Shown here: positions 53,409 through 63,166 of the stretch, one piece after another
Numbering within the stretch: the first letter of the stretch is position 1
Layout of the letters: every line of letters starts with the position of its first letter
Program-made: the position numbers and the translations under genes
The notes under the pieces: generated by a model
Databases searched by the model: none
Seen by the model: the letters and a program-made list of their open reading frames with translations, nothing else
Told to the model about the DNA's origin: nothing
Assembly (NCBI GenBank): GCA_963765105.1
Contig: CAVXUW010000004.1
Coordinates: forward strand, 434,001 to 498,000
DNA length: 64,000 nt
Direction: 5' to 3'
Source of the DNA: CALMEC01 sp963765105
GTDB lineage: Bacteria > Actinomycetota > Thermoleophilia > Miltoncostaeales > Miltoncostaeaceae

Positions 53409-54764
53409 TCAGCCCATCACCGGCACGGTGGCCAGTGCGTCGGCCAGTTCTTTGTCAGTCAGGTTGTAGTCGGTCATCTCACCCGCCAGGAAGTTCTCGT
53501 ACGCCGCGAGGTCCAGGTGCCCATGGCCACACAGCGCGGTGAGGATGACCTTCTCCTCACCACTTTCCTTGCAGAGATTCGCTTCACGGATCGCCGCGGC
53601 AATCGCGTGGGTGGGCTCCGGTGCCGGCACGATGCCCTCGCAACGGGCAAAAGTGAGCGCGCCGGTGAAGCACTCGGTTTGTGAGATGGCCTCGGCTTCC
53701 GCTAGGCCCAGTTCGTAGATGTGCGAGACGAGCGGCGACATCCCGTGGTAGCGCAGGCCACCCGCGTGGATGGATGGCGGGATGAAGTCATGTCCCAACG
53801 TGTGCATCTTCATCAACGGGGTCATGCCCGCGGTGTCGCCGAAATCGTAGCGGTACTCGCCCTTGGTGAGGCTCGGGCACGCAGCGGGCTCAACGCAGCG
53901 GATGATGGGGTTCATTTTTCCTGCCAGCTTTTCGCGCAGGAACGGGAAGGCCAGGCCGCCGAAGTTCGAACCGCCGCCCGTGCAGCCGACGAGAACATCG
54001 GGTGTCTCCCCCACCATCGCAAGCTGCAGGAGCGCCTCTTCACCGATGACCGTCTGGTGCAAGAGGACGTGGTTCAGCACGCTGCCAAGGGCGTAGCGGG
54101 TGTTGGGGTCAGCCACCGCAGCGCCGACGGCTTCGGAGATGGCGATGCCAAGGCTGCCGGGATGGTCGGCCGCCTCCGCCAGGAGTGACCGCCCGTAGTC
54201 GGTTACGTCAGACGGGCTGGAATGTACCGTCGCTCCGTAGATCTCCATCATCACTCGCCGGTACGGCTTGGCGCGGTAGGACGCCGCGACCTGCCAGATC
54301 TCACACTCGATGCCGTACTGAGCGGTGGCAAACGCAAGTGCCGTCCCCCACTGCCCGGCCCCGGTCTCGGTGGTGAGCTTGGTGATGCCCTCTTGGTGGT
54401 TGTAGTACGCCTGGGGAACGGCGGTGTTCGGTTTGTGAGAACCCGCGGGACTAACGCCTTCGTACTTGTAGTAGATGCGCGCCGGTGTATCGAGCGCCTT
54501 CTCCAGACGGTGGGCACGAAAGAGCGGCGATGGCCGCCACAGCCGGTAGACGTCGAGCACTCCGCCGGGAATGTCGATGTAGCGGTCCTGGCTCACCTCT
54601 TGCATGATCAGCGCCATCGGAAAGATCGGCGCCAAGTCGTCTGGCCCAACGGGCTGGTGTGTTCCGGGGTGAAGCGGCGGGGGCGGCGGCGCGGGAAGAT
54701 CGGGGATGACGTTGTACCACTGCGTGGGCATCTGGTCTTCGGTGAGCAGGATCTTGGTCTGCAC
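53409..54764 (-). CDS. trpB: Tryptophan synthase beta chain, TrpB2 type
   Basis: 451 residues from GTG 54764 (AAAGGG 7 nt upstream). The long TrpB2 form: YEGVSPAGSHKPNTA with the PLP Lys, TETGAGQWGTALAFA, phosphate loop VGCTGGGSNFGG, and ALCGHGHLDLAAYENF at the C-terminus. TrpB2 makes tryptophan from indole and serine and usually acts without TrpA; no trpA is adjacent. The frame extends far upstream but without homology. Confidence 0.93.
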   Translation of the reverse strand: MQTKILLTEDQMPTQWYNVIPDLPAPPPPPLHPGTHQPVGPDDLAPIFPMALIMQEVSQDRYIDIPGGVLDVYRLWRPSPLFRAHRLEKALDTPARIYYKYEGVSPAGSHKPNTAVPQAYYNHQEGITKLTTETGAGQWGTALAFATAQYGIECEIWQVAASYRAKPYRRVMMEIYGATVHSSPSDVTDYGRSLLAEAADHPGSLGIAISEAVGAAVADPNTRYALGSVLNHVLLHQTVIGEEALLQLAMVGETPDVLVGCTGGGSNFGGLAFPFLREKLAGKMNPIIRCVEPAACPSLTKGEYRYDFGDTAGMTPLMKMHTLGHDFIPPSIHAGGLRYHGMSPLVSHIYELGLAEAEAISQTECFTGALTFARCEGIVPAPEPTHAIAAAIREANLCKESGEEKVILTALCGHGHLDLAAYENFLAGEMTDYNLTDKELADALATVPVMG

Positions 54765-54999
54765 GAGCGTCCCTTTCGATTCATTGATATCGCCGTGGCC
54801 GGGCGGATCCGGTGGGAGGATAGCTCCCGTCGCGCCCCTCCGACACGGAACGCCGGTGTGGTGGGGAGTGAACTCATTCACGGACGTACGGGGTGGCGAC
54901 TGACGAAACGAATCACTTGGCTGTCCATCGCAGAACACGACTCTTCCCAACTCGTCGACGGGCGCCAGCGACGAAGACCCGACGTGCCTCACCCAGTGC

Positions 55000-55776
55000 T
55001 CACGGTCCGGGAGCATCCGCGGGTTGAGCCACGGTGACGAAGTAGCGAAAACTCTCGAGCTGGTCGCTTGAGCCGTCAGGGACGACGCCGACAACACGCC
55101 CTCCGGCCCGCTCCACGAGCGCAACGACTCGCCGCGACGACATACCGAACATCTCGATCGGCGCGAGCCGTCCCGTCAACCTTCGGTAAAGCCCATTGCC
55201 GACGCGCTCGGGTAAGACCGCCATCAGGAACCGCCGCGTTGGGGCACTCACACGCCGCAGTCGGCTGCGACGGCGACCGGTGTACTGGAATGCCAGGAGG
55301 CCACCCGGTGCAAGGACCCGGACGAAGGCGGCCATGAGTCGACGTGACGTTCGCGGCGGGATGTGCTGCAACACGATGAGCGAAACGATGATGTCGAACT
55401 CACCGGAGGGAAGTGCGTCGAGATCCGCAGACGTGCTGTGGAGGTACTCACAACGATCACCAAACCGGTTGTGACCTCGGGCCAAGTCGAGCATCGATGG
55501 TGACACGTCAACCCCGACCGCCGTCTCACAGCGCGCCGCGAGCGCTTGGGTGAGGCGGCCAACGCCGCAGCCGAAGTCGAGAGCTCGCGTCAGCCGCACG
55601 GTCAGGCCCAACGCGGCGGCCTGTTTGAGAACAGCGTCAACGTCCGCCTCACCAGACCGAAAGAACGCCTCAACATCCCACCCACCCCCGGCGGTGCCAT
55701 CCGCGGGAATGATGGCCCAGTACGGATCGTTCTGAGCGTGAGTCTCCCAGGCCGTGGCAAGACGGCGTGTGCTCAC
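55000..55776 (-). CDS. SAM-dependent class I methyltransferase
   Basis: 258 residues from GTG 55776 (a GTG/ATG start at 55788 is possible). Motif I ALDFGCGVGRLTQALA, acidic strand 2 VGVDVSPSM, motif II FDIIVSLIVLQHIPP, motif III LAPGGLLAFQYTG. The C-terminal half (RRFLMAVLPERVGNGLYRRL) has no helix long enough for a membrane. Target unknown. Confidence 0.82.
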   Translation of the reverse strand: MSTRRLATAWETHAQNDPYWAIIPADGTAGGGWDVEAFFRSGEADVDAVLKQAAALGLTVRLTRALDFGCGVGRLTQALAARCETAVGVDVSPSMLDLARGHNRFGDRCEYLHSTSADLDALPSGEFDIIVSLIVLQHIPPRTSRRLMAAFVRVLAPGGLLAFQYTGRRRSRLRRVSAPTRRFLMAVLPERVGNGLYRRLTGRLAPIEMFGMSSRRVVALVERAGGRVVGVVPDGSSDQLESFRYFVTVAQPADAPGP

Positions 55777-56084
55777 CTGCCCGCCCAAAGGGGGAGGTGG
55801 CGGCCGCGAGGCCCGCCGCTATCGCTGCGCACGAAATCTGGTCGCAATGTGCCGTCCACGGTCTTTCGTCAGGGAGAACACCTCGGGCGCTCGACGCGTC
55901 GAAGGTGCAGAGCCACGATACCCCGTCACCCGGTACCCTCGGGCGCCGCCCATCGTCGCGAGGGCTGGTTGCCGCCGACCGGAGAGACCGCTGGCGCGAC
56001 CACCCGACCGATTCGTCCCAACAAGCGGAAGCCGGTGGCGCCGAACCGAATAGGATGCCGCGTCTATCGAGGTCGGAGGACCGA

Positions 56085-56630
56085 GTGCACCCCTGGCATG
56101 ACATTTACATTGACGACGAGCAGGTCGACGAGGCGTTCCCCGTCGTCATCGAGGTCCCGAAAGGCAGCAAGAACAAGTACGAGCTCGACAAAGAGATCGG
56201 CATGCTGAAGCTCGACCGGGTCCTCTACAGCGCGGTTCACTACCCGGCCAACTACGGATTCATTCCGCGAACCTTCTGCGACGACGGCGATCCGCTCGAC
56301 GTCCTCGTGCTGGGGCAGGAACCCGTCGTTCCGCTCAGCATCGTCATGTCACGCCCCATTGGTGTGATGCGGATGCGCGACGACAAGGGCATCGACGACA
56401 AGATCGTTGCCGTCAACATCTATGACCCCGCGGTGAACGAGTACACGCGCCACGACCAACTTCCCGGGCATGTCCTGCGCGAGATGATGCGTTTCTTCCA
56501 GGACTACAAGGTCTTGGAACATAAGGAAGTGGTCATCGAAGACCCTCTTGGCGCTGAGGAGGCGATTACCATCGTTCGCGAATCACTCGAGCTCTATCGG
56601 AAGCTTCGCCGAGGTGAAATCGGTGCGTAG
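56085..56630 (+). CDS. ppa: Inorganic pyrophosphatase, family I
   Basis: 181 residues from GTG 56085, which has GGAGG upstream. Active site: VVIEVPKGSKNKYELD, AVHYPANYGFIP, and the metal-binding DDGDPLDVLVLG, with DDKIVAVNIYDPA following. Cytoplasmic hexameric enzyme splitting pyrophosphate. An ATG at 56055 is in frame but poorly placed. Confidence 0.94.
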   Translation: MHPWHDIYIDDEQVDEAFPVVIEVPKGSKNKYELDKEIGMLKLDRVLYSAVHYPANYGFIPRTFCDDGDPLDVLVLGQEPVVPLSIVMSRPIGVMRMRDDKGIDDKIVAVNIYDPAVNEYTRHDQLPGHVLREMMRFFQDYKVLEHKEVVIEDPLGAEEAITIVRESLELYRKLRRGEIGA

Positions 56631-56633
56631 GCC

Positions 56634-56649
56634 GCCCCGTCAACGGGGC
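56634..56649 (+). terminator. Short hairpin after ppa
   Basis: GCCCCG-TCAA-CGGGGC, 6-bp stem starting 4 bp after the ppa stop, without a T-run. From here to the PatA-like start at 57062 no convincing gene is seen; a 73-codon plus-strand frame (56844-57065) whose stop overlaps that start has no protein character. Confidence 0.5.
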
Positions 56650-57061
56650 GATGGAGATCGCATACTGACCGTGCCTCAACTGCACCGTCGGCACGGCAGC
56701 ACTTCGGAGGCAGACTCGCCGCACGGGTAGCGTGGGAGTCACGACGATCCCGTGGCGTGGACGGAAGCGCACCCTCAAACGTCGGTCGCCGGTCGTCTCC
56801 CAGCTCGGCATGATCGTACGGACATGACGTTGGGTTCTGGGGAATGAGCCAGTGCCCAGATATCCGGGAATACGCAGCGTCTATGCTCCCCGCCGTGGAT
56901 GTGATCGTCGGCCTTCCCAGCGGGCCGCGTGCACAGAGCCAATCGCGCCTCGGCTTTTTGCTTGGCGCACCTGGTCTCAGCACGTTCACGACGAGGTGCC
57001 CCGGCGAGGGGCCAACTGGCGACAGCTGCGGAGCGGTCTCTGTGATGACCCACTGTCGCCA

Positions 57062-59719
57062 ATGAGCGCCCCCGACGCTGCTCCGCTCGGGCAAGCCGAC
57101 CTGCTGCACCTTCGGGACGGGCGCAGCGTGCAGGTGCGAGACGCGGTGCCAGGGGACGCCGATGCGGTCGCCTCCCTCTTTGCCGGTCTGCCGACCGAAG
57201 ACATCGTGTCTCGCTTTGGATACGTACGGCGGCCGCCGGACACCGTCGAGGCCCGCGCGATGGCCTCAAGCGGCCCATTGGGTCGAGCGCTTGTCGCCTG
57301 CGCGGGCACCCTCGCGGAGCGCGTCGTCGCGATCGCACGCTACGAGCGACGCCACGGCGCGCCCGAAGCCGAGTTGGCGATTGCGGTGGCGCGGCCGTGG
57401 CAGCAAGCGGGCGTCGGGACCGCGCTCTTGGAACGTCTTCTGGAGATCGCAGCGGACGATGGGATCGACGCACTCTGGGCGGCTGTCGAGCCCTCGGGGC
57501 GGGCAATGCTGCACACTCTCCGAACATTCGGGCTGCCCCGCATCGAGAGCACACAGGGTGATCTGCGTATCGTCCGCCTCGGCACCCGGCCCGACGACCG
57601 CCTCGATGACGCGAGCGCCGAACGCTTCGAGGAGGCTGCCGTCGCGTCGCTCGCCCCCCTCATGCGTCCCCGCTCGATCGCAGTGCTGGGCGCATCCCGC
57701 AACGCAGACTCTCCGGGTGGCGCCTGTTTCCGGGCTCTCCTGGAGAGCGGATTCCCCAACGATGTCTACGCTGTCAACCATGCGACCGACGAGGTGGCCG
57801 GCACTCGGTCCTATCGGTCGCTTGCCTTACTGCCCACATCACCCGATCTCGTCGTCATCGCGGTCCGGGCCGAGGACGTTCCCGCCGCAGCGCACGAAGC
57901 TGCCGCGTGCGGCGCACGCGGGCTCGTCGTGTTGTCAGCGGCGATGGCAGACAACGGCCCCGAGGGCGCCGCTCTCGAAGCGGAGCTGCGTCACGTGGCC
58001 GGAACGGGGGGCATGCGCGTGGTGGGGCCGAATTGCCTCGGTATCGCCGTCTGCGCTGGCGAGCGCCGCTTCGATGTGACTTTTGCCCCCCGCATGGCGG
58101 GCGCCGGACATATCGCGCTTGGCACCCAGAGCGGCGGGATCGCACTCGGAGCTCTCGCGTATTGCTCGACTCACGATCTCGGTCTTTCATCGTTCGTCAG
58201 CCTTGGCAACCAAGTGGATGTCTCTCTCACCGACCTCCTTGCGTGGTGGGTCCACGACGAGACCACGAAGGTCGCGCTGCTCTACTTGGAGAGTCTCGGC
58301 GACGTCCAGCGTCTGGTCCATGTGGGCCGCCGAGTGAGCGCCAGGATGCCCGTCGTCGCGCTCAAAGGCGGCCGGCGCGGAGTCGCCCAGAGTGCCGCGA
58401 GCTCCCACACCGCGGCGTTGGCGGCAGGCGCGACAGCCTCGGCGGCGGTGCTCCAACTCGCCGGCATCGTGGAGGTCTCGAGCGTGGAGGAGCTCTTCGA
58501 GGCGGGGCTCTTCATGTCCACGCAACCCTTGCCCTCCGGTCCACGGGTCGCGATCGTCTCGAATGCGGGGGGCCCAGCCATCCTGGCGGCCGACGCATGC
58601 GAGGAGATCGGCCTCGAGGTGCCGGAACTTGACGAGCCGACGCGTCTGAAGATCGCGGCACTCGACTCGCTGGTCGGAGGGACACGAAATCCGGTGGACC
58701 TGGGGGCGGGCGCCGACGCGAAACGCTTCCTCGACGCCGCCGAGGCGATCCTCGATGCCGACGCGGCGGATACCCTGCTTCTGATCCACACCCCGACCCG
58801 GGGAGCGGATACTTCCCTCGCCGGGGTTGGTGAGCGCCTCAACGGCCGGGGCGTGCCGATCATCGGCTGCCGTTTTGGCGATGATCCGGCCCACGCCGCG
58901 CCCGGGTCGGTCCCGTGGTTCGATTTCCCTGAGAACGCGGTGCGGTCGATCGCCAACGCCTGGCGCGCCGAGTGCTTCCGGGCACGCGCGCCCGATCCGT
59001 CCGTGCCCATCGCGGATACACTCCGGCACGATGCCCTTCGCGTGCTCGAGGAGGCCGAGCCCGGTAGCTGGCTCGATCCCCAGAGCGTCTGGACACTGTT
59101 GGCCTCCTATGGGATTCCGCAGGTCCCGATGCGGGTGGTCCGGACAGCTGAGGAAGCAGCGTCAGCCCAGGCGGCCTTCCGTGGCCCGGTCGCCGTCAAA
59201 CTCATGAGTCGTACGATCGTTCATAAGTCGGATGTGGGAGGGATCGTGTTAGGCCCGGCGAGTCCCGAGGATGCAGCGGAGGCCTTTCGGACGATCGCCA
59301 AGACGATGCGAGCGCGCGGCCTTGAGGACGCAATGGACGGTGGCGTCGTTCAGCCACTCATCAGCGAGGGTGTCGAGACCATCATCGGGGCTGTCGTGGA
59401 TCCGGCTGCGGGACCGCTGGTGATGGTTGGGATCGGCGGTGTGCATGCCGAGCTCTGGGGTGACCGACGGGTCGCCGTTGCTCCCGTCGGGCCGGCCACC
59501 GCTCGTGAGATGTGGACCGAGCTCCGGGGTGGGCCACTGCTCGACGGACTTCGCGGCGCCGCAGCCGCCGACCGATCGGCTCTTGCCGACATCGCGTTGC
59601 GGGTCGGGCGCCTCATCGCCGAGCAGCCGCTTCTCGCAGAGCTCGACCTCAACCCAGTGCGCGCCTTCGCACCGGGGAAGGGTGCCCTCGTCCTCGATGC
59701 CCGGTGTCGCCGTATGTAG
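57062..59719 (+). CDS. GNAT acetyltransferase fused to NDP-forming acyl-CoA synthetase (PatA-like)
   Basis: 885 residues. Residues 1-180: GNAT domain with the acetyl-CoA loop QQAGVGTALLERLLEIA. About 190-320: CoA-binding domain (RPRSIAVLGASRNADSPGG). About 325-640: ligase domain with the phosphohistidine-type SSHTAALAAG. About 660-885: ATP-grasp (VKLMSRTIVHKSDVGGIVLG). This GNAT-first order is that of Streptomyces PatA enzymes, which acetylate and switch off acyl-CoA synthetases, rather than the GNAT-last E. coli PatZ. It is convergent with the acs-containing operon, whose synthetase is an obvious target. The ATP-grasp His/Asp pair looks intact, so synthetase activity is possible. Confidence 0.9.
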   Translation: MSAPDAAPLGQADLLHLRDGRSVQVRDAVPGDADAVASLFAGLPTEDIVSRFGYVRRPPDTVEARAMASSGPLGRALVACAGTLAERVVAIARYERRHGAPEAELAIAVARPWQQAGVGTALLERLLEIAADDGIDALWAAVEPSGRAMLHTLRTFGLPRIESTQGDLRIVRLGTRPDDRLDDASAERFEEAAVASLAPLMRPRSIAVLGASRNADSPGGACFRALLESGFPNDVYAVNHATDEVAGTRSYRSLALLPTSPDLVVIAVRAEDVPAAAHEAAACGARGLVVLSAAMADNGPEGAALEAELRHVAGTGGMRVVGPNCLGIAVCAGERRFDVTFAPRMAGAGHIALGTQSGGIALGALAYCSTHDLGLSSFVSLGNQVDVSLTDLLAWWVHDETTKVALLYLESLGDVQRLVHVGRRVSARMPVVALKGGRRGVAQSAASSHTAALAAGATASAAVLQLAGIVEVSSVEELFEAGLFMSTQPLPSGPRVAIVSNAGGPAILAADACEEIGLEVPELDEPTRLKIAALDSLVGGTRNPVDLGAGADAKRFLDAAEAILDADAADTLLLIHTPTRGADTSLAGVGERLNGRGVPIIGCRFGDDPAHAAPGSVPWFDFPENAVRSIANAWRAECFRARAPDPSVPIADTLRHDALRVLEEAEPGSWLDPQSVWTLLASYGIPQVPMRVVRTAEEAASAQAAFRGPVAVKLMSRTIVHKSDVGGIVLGPASPEDAAEAFRTIAKTMRARGLEDAMDGGVVQPLISEGVETIIGAVVDPAAGPLVMVGIGGVHAELWGDRRVAVAPVGPATAREMWTELRGGPLLDGLRGAAAADRSALADIALRVGRLIAEQPLLAELDLNPVRAFAPGKGALVLDARCRRM

Positions 59720-59721
59720 GG

Positions 59722-59748
59722 AGCATCTCCCGCGGTGGACGGGATGCT
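59722..59748. terminator. Hairpin between convergent PatA-like gene and ACP operon
   Basis: AGCATCTCCCG (59722-59732) pairs with CGGGATGCT (59740-59748) apart from a small bulge, loop 7 nt, 3 bp past the stop. No T-run. Confidence 0.5.
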
Positions 59749-59831
59749 GTTCCGCAGTCCTCCGCGGATGGTACGCCGACACCTCGCTCCGAGCCCGAAC
59801 GACTCCTTAACCCCAGCTCGACGATTCGAGC

Positions 59832-60080
59832 TTACGCCGGCGAGTGCGCCACCAGGTAGGTGACGAGACCATCGATGCTGTTGACATGAGAGTAGTCCCG
59901 CTCAGGGATCTCAACGCCCGTCGCCTCACCGAGAGCGATCATCACGTTGAGCTGATCCATCGAGTCGAGCTCAATCTGTTCGCGGATCGGGCGACGGGGA
60001 TCCACGGTCGTCGGATCGCAGTCAGGCGCGATCTCCGTCAGGGCGGCATACACCTCTCGGCGGGCATCCCCGGGGCTCAC
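59832..60080 (-). CDS. Acyl carrier protein
   Basis: 82 residues. Four-helix ACP with the phosphopantetheine Ser in IELDSMDQLNVMIALGEATG, followed by the VEIPERDYSHVNSIDGLVTYL half. GTG start overlaps the E2 stop (GTGA), the last gene of a five-gene operon. It differs from fatty-acid ACPs (DSM rather than DSL) and is specialised by context: it sits behind a 2-oxoacid dehydrogenase complex, so it may accept the acyl group produced. No holo-ACP synthase is nearby. Confidence 0.85.
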   Translation of the reverse strand: MSPGDARREVYAALTEIAPDCDPTTVDPRRPIREQIELDSMDQLNVMIALGEATGVEIPERDYSHVNSIDGLVTYLVAHSPA

Positions 60081-61210
60081 GCGAAGTCCTCCGGTGCGAG
60101 CAGGTGCTGCTCGATCTGGGCGAGGAAAGCCGCACCACGGAGACCATCCGTCACCCTGTGGTCGGCCGAGAGTCCAATCGTGACAACGGGGAGAGCGGCA
60201 ACTGCGCCGTTCTCGACCCAGGGGCGCTCCACAACACCACCGACTCCAACCAGCGCAACCTGCGGCGGGGGGATCACACCAAAGATGGCATCTGCGCCAC
60301 CCTCACCGAGGCTGGTCAGCGTGATCGTCGCTTCGGTCATCTCTGCTCGGCGAAGGGTGCCCGTTCGTGCCCGGGCGACGAGGTCGCGCAGACCCGCCAT
60401 GGTCTGGTCCAGGTTCTTCGTGTGGGCGTCGTGGATCGCGGGAGCGACAAGGCCTCCGCCGCGAAGCGATACCGCGACGCCCAGATGCACGGCGGCGCTG
60501 GTGGTGAACTGACCATCGACGTAGTGGCCGTTCATTCCCGGAACCCGAGCGGCGGCGAGCGCGACGGCACGTGCGATCAGAGCCGTCATGAGGACGCGCT
60601 CGCCGACCGGACGTTCGGCGTTGCGAGCTGCGAGCCACGAAACGGCCGCGCGCATGCTCACGGTGCGGGCGAGGTAGTAGTGGGGAATCTCCCGCTTCGA
60701 ACGGCTCATTGCCTGGCCGACCGCTCGGCGCATCGCAGCGGCCGGGTCTTCTCTGCCCTCCCGACTCACCGTTGCCTGATCCGAGCCAGCGCCGCCCCCG
60801 TCACTGGCGGCGGCTCTCGCGACGTCTGCGGCAAAGATCTGGCCGCCCGGGCCGGCCGTCCCGGCCAGCTGCTCCAGGTCGATCCCGCGGTCGGCCGCAA
60901 GACGACGGGCCCGCGGAGACGCCCGGTGCAAAGCGGGACCATGCTCGGTTGGCGGTCGGAGGCCCCCGGCCGTCGTCCCGCTACCGAGTCGAATGAGAGG
61001 CGTTCCGACCGGTATGCGCTCACCGACCGGCGCCAGGAACTCTTCGACGACTCCCTCCTGGAAGGACTCGACCTCGATATCCGCCTTGTCGGTCTCGATG
61101 ACGGCGATGATCTGTCCTTTCCGGACCTCGTCGCCGACGGTGACCCGCCACTGCGTGACCGCGCCCGCGTCCATGTCCGCCCCCAGCGACGGAAGGAGCA
61201 CGTCAGCCAC
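60077..61210 (-). CDS. 2-oxoacid dehydrogenase E2 (dihydrolipoamide acyltransferase)
   Basis: 377 residues from GTG 61210, which lies 8 bp inside the E1beta gene. One lipoyl domain (VADVLLPSLGADMDAG; lipoyl-Lys in IETDKADIEVES), a peripheral-subunit-binding domain (ASPRARRLAADRGIDLEQL), and the catalytic acyltransferase domain ending in SADHRVTDGLRGAAFL with the catalytic HxxxDG. Transfers an acyl group from lipoyl to CoA. Acetyl-, acetoin- or branched-chain specificity cannot be told from the motifs. Confidence 0.92.
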   Translation of the reverse strand: MADVLLPSLGADMDAGAVTQWRVTVGDEVRKGQIIAVIETDKADIEVESFQEGVVEEFLAPVGERIPVGTPLIRLGSGTTAGGLRPPTEHGPALHRASPRARRLAADRGIDLEQLAGTAGPGGQIFAADVARAAASDGGGAGSDQATVSREGREDPAAAMRRAVGQAMSRSKREIPHYYLARTVSMRAAVSWLAARNAERPVGERVLMTALIARAVALAAARVPGMNGHYVDGQFTTSAAVHLGVAVSLRGGGLVAPAIHDAHTKNLDQTMAGLRDLVARARTGTLRRAEMTEATITLTSLGEGGADAIFGVIPPPQVALVGVGGVVERPWVENGAVAALPVVTIGLSADHRVTDGLRGAAFLAQIEQHLLAPEDFA

Positions 61211-62180
61211 GCGTACCGACCACTGTGCGCACGGCTGAGACCACATCTGCCACCTGAGGGACCGACGCATCTTCGAGGTGCTTTGGGTAGGGGATCGGAA
61301 CCTCGACGCCCGCGACCCGCACAACCGGCACATCGAGGTCGAAGAAGCCTCGCTCTGCGATCGTGGCCGAGACCTCGGCGCCCATTCCCAACGTTCGCCA
61401 GCTCTCATCGACGATCACCGCGCGTCCGGTCTTTGCCACCGACGCGAGGATTGTTTCATCGTCGAGCGGCCGCAGCGTGCGCAGGTCGATCACCTCGGCC
61501 GCAATCCCCTCTCGGGCCAGCTCCTCAGCAGCCGCGAGCGCCTTCGGAACCGCTCCTCCGTGGGCGATCACCGAGACGTCCGAGCCGATGTGACGCACGG
61601 CAGCCCGATCGAGATCGACCGGTCCAGGACCGGGATCGTCGCCATGCAGGTTGTAGAGGAGCGCATGCTCGAAGATGACGACGGGGTCGGGCTCGTCGAG
61701 GGCCGCTCGGAGCATCCATCTGGCGTCCTCGATCGACGCTGGTGTGACCACACGGATACCGGGGATATGGGCGTACCAGACCTCCCAGCTGTGGGAGTGT
61801 TGTGCCGCGACTTGTCGGCCGGCTCCCGTCGCCATGCGGATCACAATCGGCACGGAGATCTGCCCACCAGACATGTGGCAGAGCGTCGCCGCGGTGTTGG
61901 CGATCTGGTCCATTGCGAGCAGGCTGAAGTTCACAGTCATGATCTCTACAATCGGGCGCATCCCAGCGACTGCCGCTCCGATTCCGGCGCCGACGAACGC
62001 GGCTTCCGACAGCGGCGTATCGCGGACACGGGCAGGCCCGAACTCCTCCAGGAGTCCAAGGCTCACGGCGTAGGCGCCGCCGTAACGGCCAACATCCTCG
62101 CCCATGAGAAAGACGCGCTCATCGGTTTCGAGCGCTTCGCGGTGCGCCTCCCGCAGCGCCTCACGGTAGGTCGTGCTCAT
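61203..62180 (-). CDS. 2-oxoacid dehydrogenase E1 beta subunit
   Basis: 325 residues from ATG 62180. Transketolase-fold subunit: VFLMGEDVGRYGGAYAVS, TPLSEAAFVGAGIGAAVAGMRPI, and the C-terminal IDLRTLRPLDDETILASVAKTGR. Pairs with the E1alpha encoded just upstream (ATGA overlap) in thiamine-diphosphate-dependent decarboxylation. Resembles pyruvate and acetoin dehydrogenase beta chains equally. Confidence 0.92.
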   Translation of the reverse strand: MSTTYREALREAHREALETDERVFLMGEDVGRYGGAYAVSLGLLEEFGPARVRDTPLSEAAFVGAGIGAAVAGMRPIVEIMTVNFSLLAMDQIANTAATLCHMSGGQISVPIVIRMATGAGRQVAAQHSHSWEVWYAHIPGIRVVTPASIEDARWMLRAALDEPDPVVIFEHALLYNLHGDDPGPGPVDLDRAAVRHIGSDVSVIAHGGAVPKALAAAEELAREGIAAEVIDLRTLRPLDDETILASVAKTGRAVIVDESWRTLGMGAEVSATIAERGFFDLDVPVVRVAGVEVPIPYPKHLEDASVPQVADVVSAVRTVVGTRG

Positions 62181-63166
62181 CGGTCCTCGCGTTCGGTCAT
62201 CACGAAGCGGGTGAGGTCGGCAACCGGCTCCCATGTGCCAGCTTCGGCGTAAGAGATGGCAGCAGCAACCTCGGCAGCCGCTGTCGCCTCAATCGTCGCG
62301 ACATGGGCCGCGAGCCCGGGAACGCGGGCGACCAGCGCGTCGATGGGGTCGCGCTCGCGCCAGTGATCGATCTCGTCCTTCGATCGGTAGCGATCGGGGT
62401 CGTACATGGAGTGTCCACGGAAACGGAAGGTACGCAGCTCGAGGAAGCGGGGCGTCCCTTCCTCGCGAACGGCAGCAGCGGCGCTCTCGGTTGCTCGACG
62501 GCAGGCGACGACATCCATCCCGTCGACTGCCTCTGCGGGGATCCCGTAACCGCCAGCGAGGATGGCGATATCGGTCTGGGCGAGCGCGCGTTCGATCGCC
62601 GTCCCCATCGCATAGCGGTTGTTCTCGCAGACGAAGAGCACCGGCAGCTTCCAGAGGGCCGCAAGGTTCATCGTCTCGTGGAACTCGCCCTCTGCGACGG
62701 CCCCGTCGCCAAAGAAGCAGGCGGTGATGCGGCGCTCGCCCCGAAGATGGTCGGCGAGTGCTAAGCCGGCGGCGAGAGGGAGGCCTCCCGCCACGATGGC
62801 GTTGCCGCCATAGAAGCGCCGGGTAACGTCGAACACATGCATGGACCCGCCGCGGCCGCGACTCGTTCCTTCCCGCTTCCCGAACATCTCGGCCATCAAG
62901 ACCTCCATCGGGATCCCCCGCACGAGCGCGTGAGCGTGCTCACGGTAGGTCGCGACAATGGCGTCCTCATGGGTGAGGGCGCCGACCGCGCCCACGTTGG
63001 CGCCCTCCTCGCCAACCGCCAAGTGGAGAAATCCTCGTATTTTGGTCGCCCCATAGAGCTCGGCGCAGGCTTCCTCGAAGCGACGGACCCGGACCATCTG
63101 GCTGAGGAGGTCAACCGCCTCCTCAACGGCGACGCCAACCGATGTCTGCGCGGTCGACTCGTGCAT
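62177..63166 (-). CDS. 2-oxoacid dehydrogenase E1 alpha subunit
   Basis: 329 residues. Thiamine diphosphate-binding motif CFFGDGAVAEGEFHETMNLA ending at VCENNRYAMG, GRGGSMHVFD loop and RFRGHSMYDPDRYRSKDE phosphorylation-loop region. Start overlaps the acyl-CoA synthetase stop (ATGA). Converts pyruvate, acetoin or a related substrate. Genes acs-E1alpha-E1beta-E2-ACP run without gaps; an E3 (dihydrolipoamide dehydrogenase) is not in the window. Confidence 0.92.
   Translation of the reverse strand: MHESTAQTSVGVAVEEAVDLLSQMVRVRRFEEACAELYGATKIRGFLHLAVGEEGANVGAVGALTHEDAIVATYREHAHALVRGIPMEVLMAEMFGKREGTSRGRGGSMHVFDVTRRFYGGNAIVAGGLPLAAGLALADHLRGERRITACFFGDGAVAEGEFHETMNLAALWKLPVLFVCENNRYAMGTAIERALAQTDIAILAGGYGIPAEAVDGMDVVACRRATESAAAAVREEGTPRFLELRTFRFRGHSMYDPDRYRSKDEIDHWRERDPIDALVARVPGLAAHVATIEATAAAEVAAAISYAEAGTWEPVADLTRFVMTEREDR

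Noticed and set aside
60104..61678. A 524-codon plus-strand frame.
   Set aside because: Shadow of the E2 and E1beta genes, no recognisable domain.
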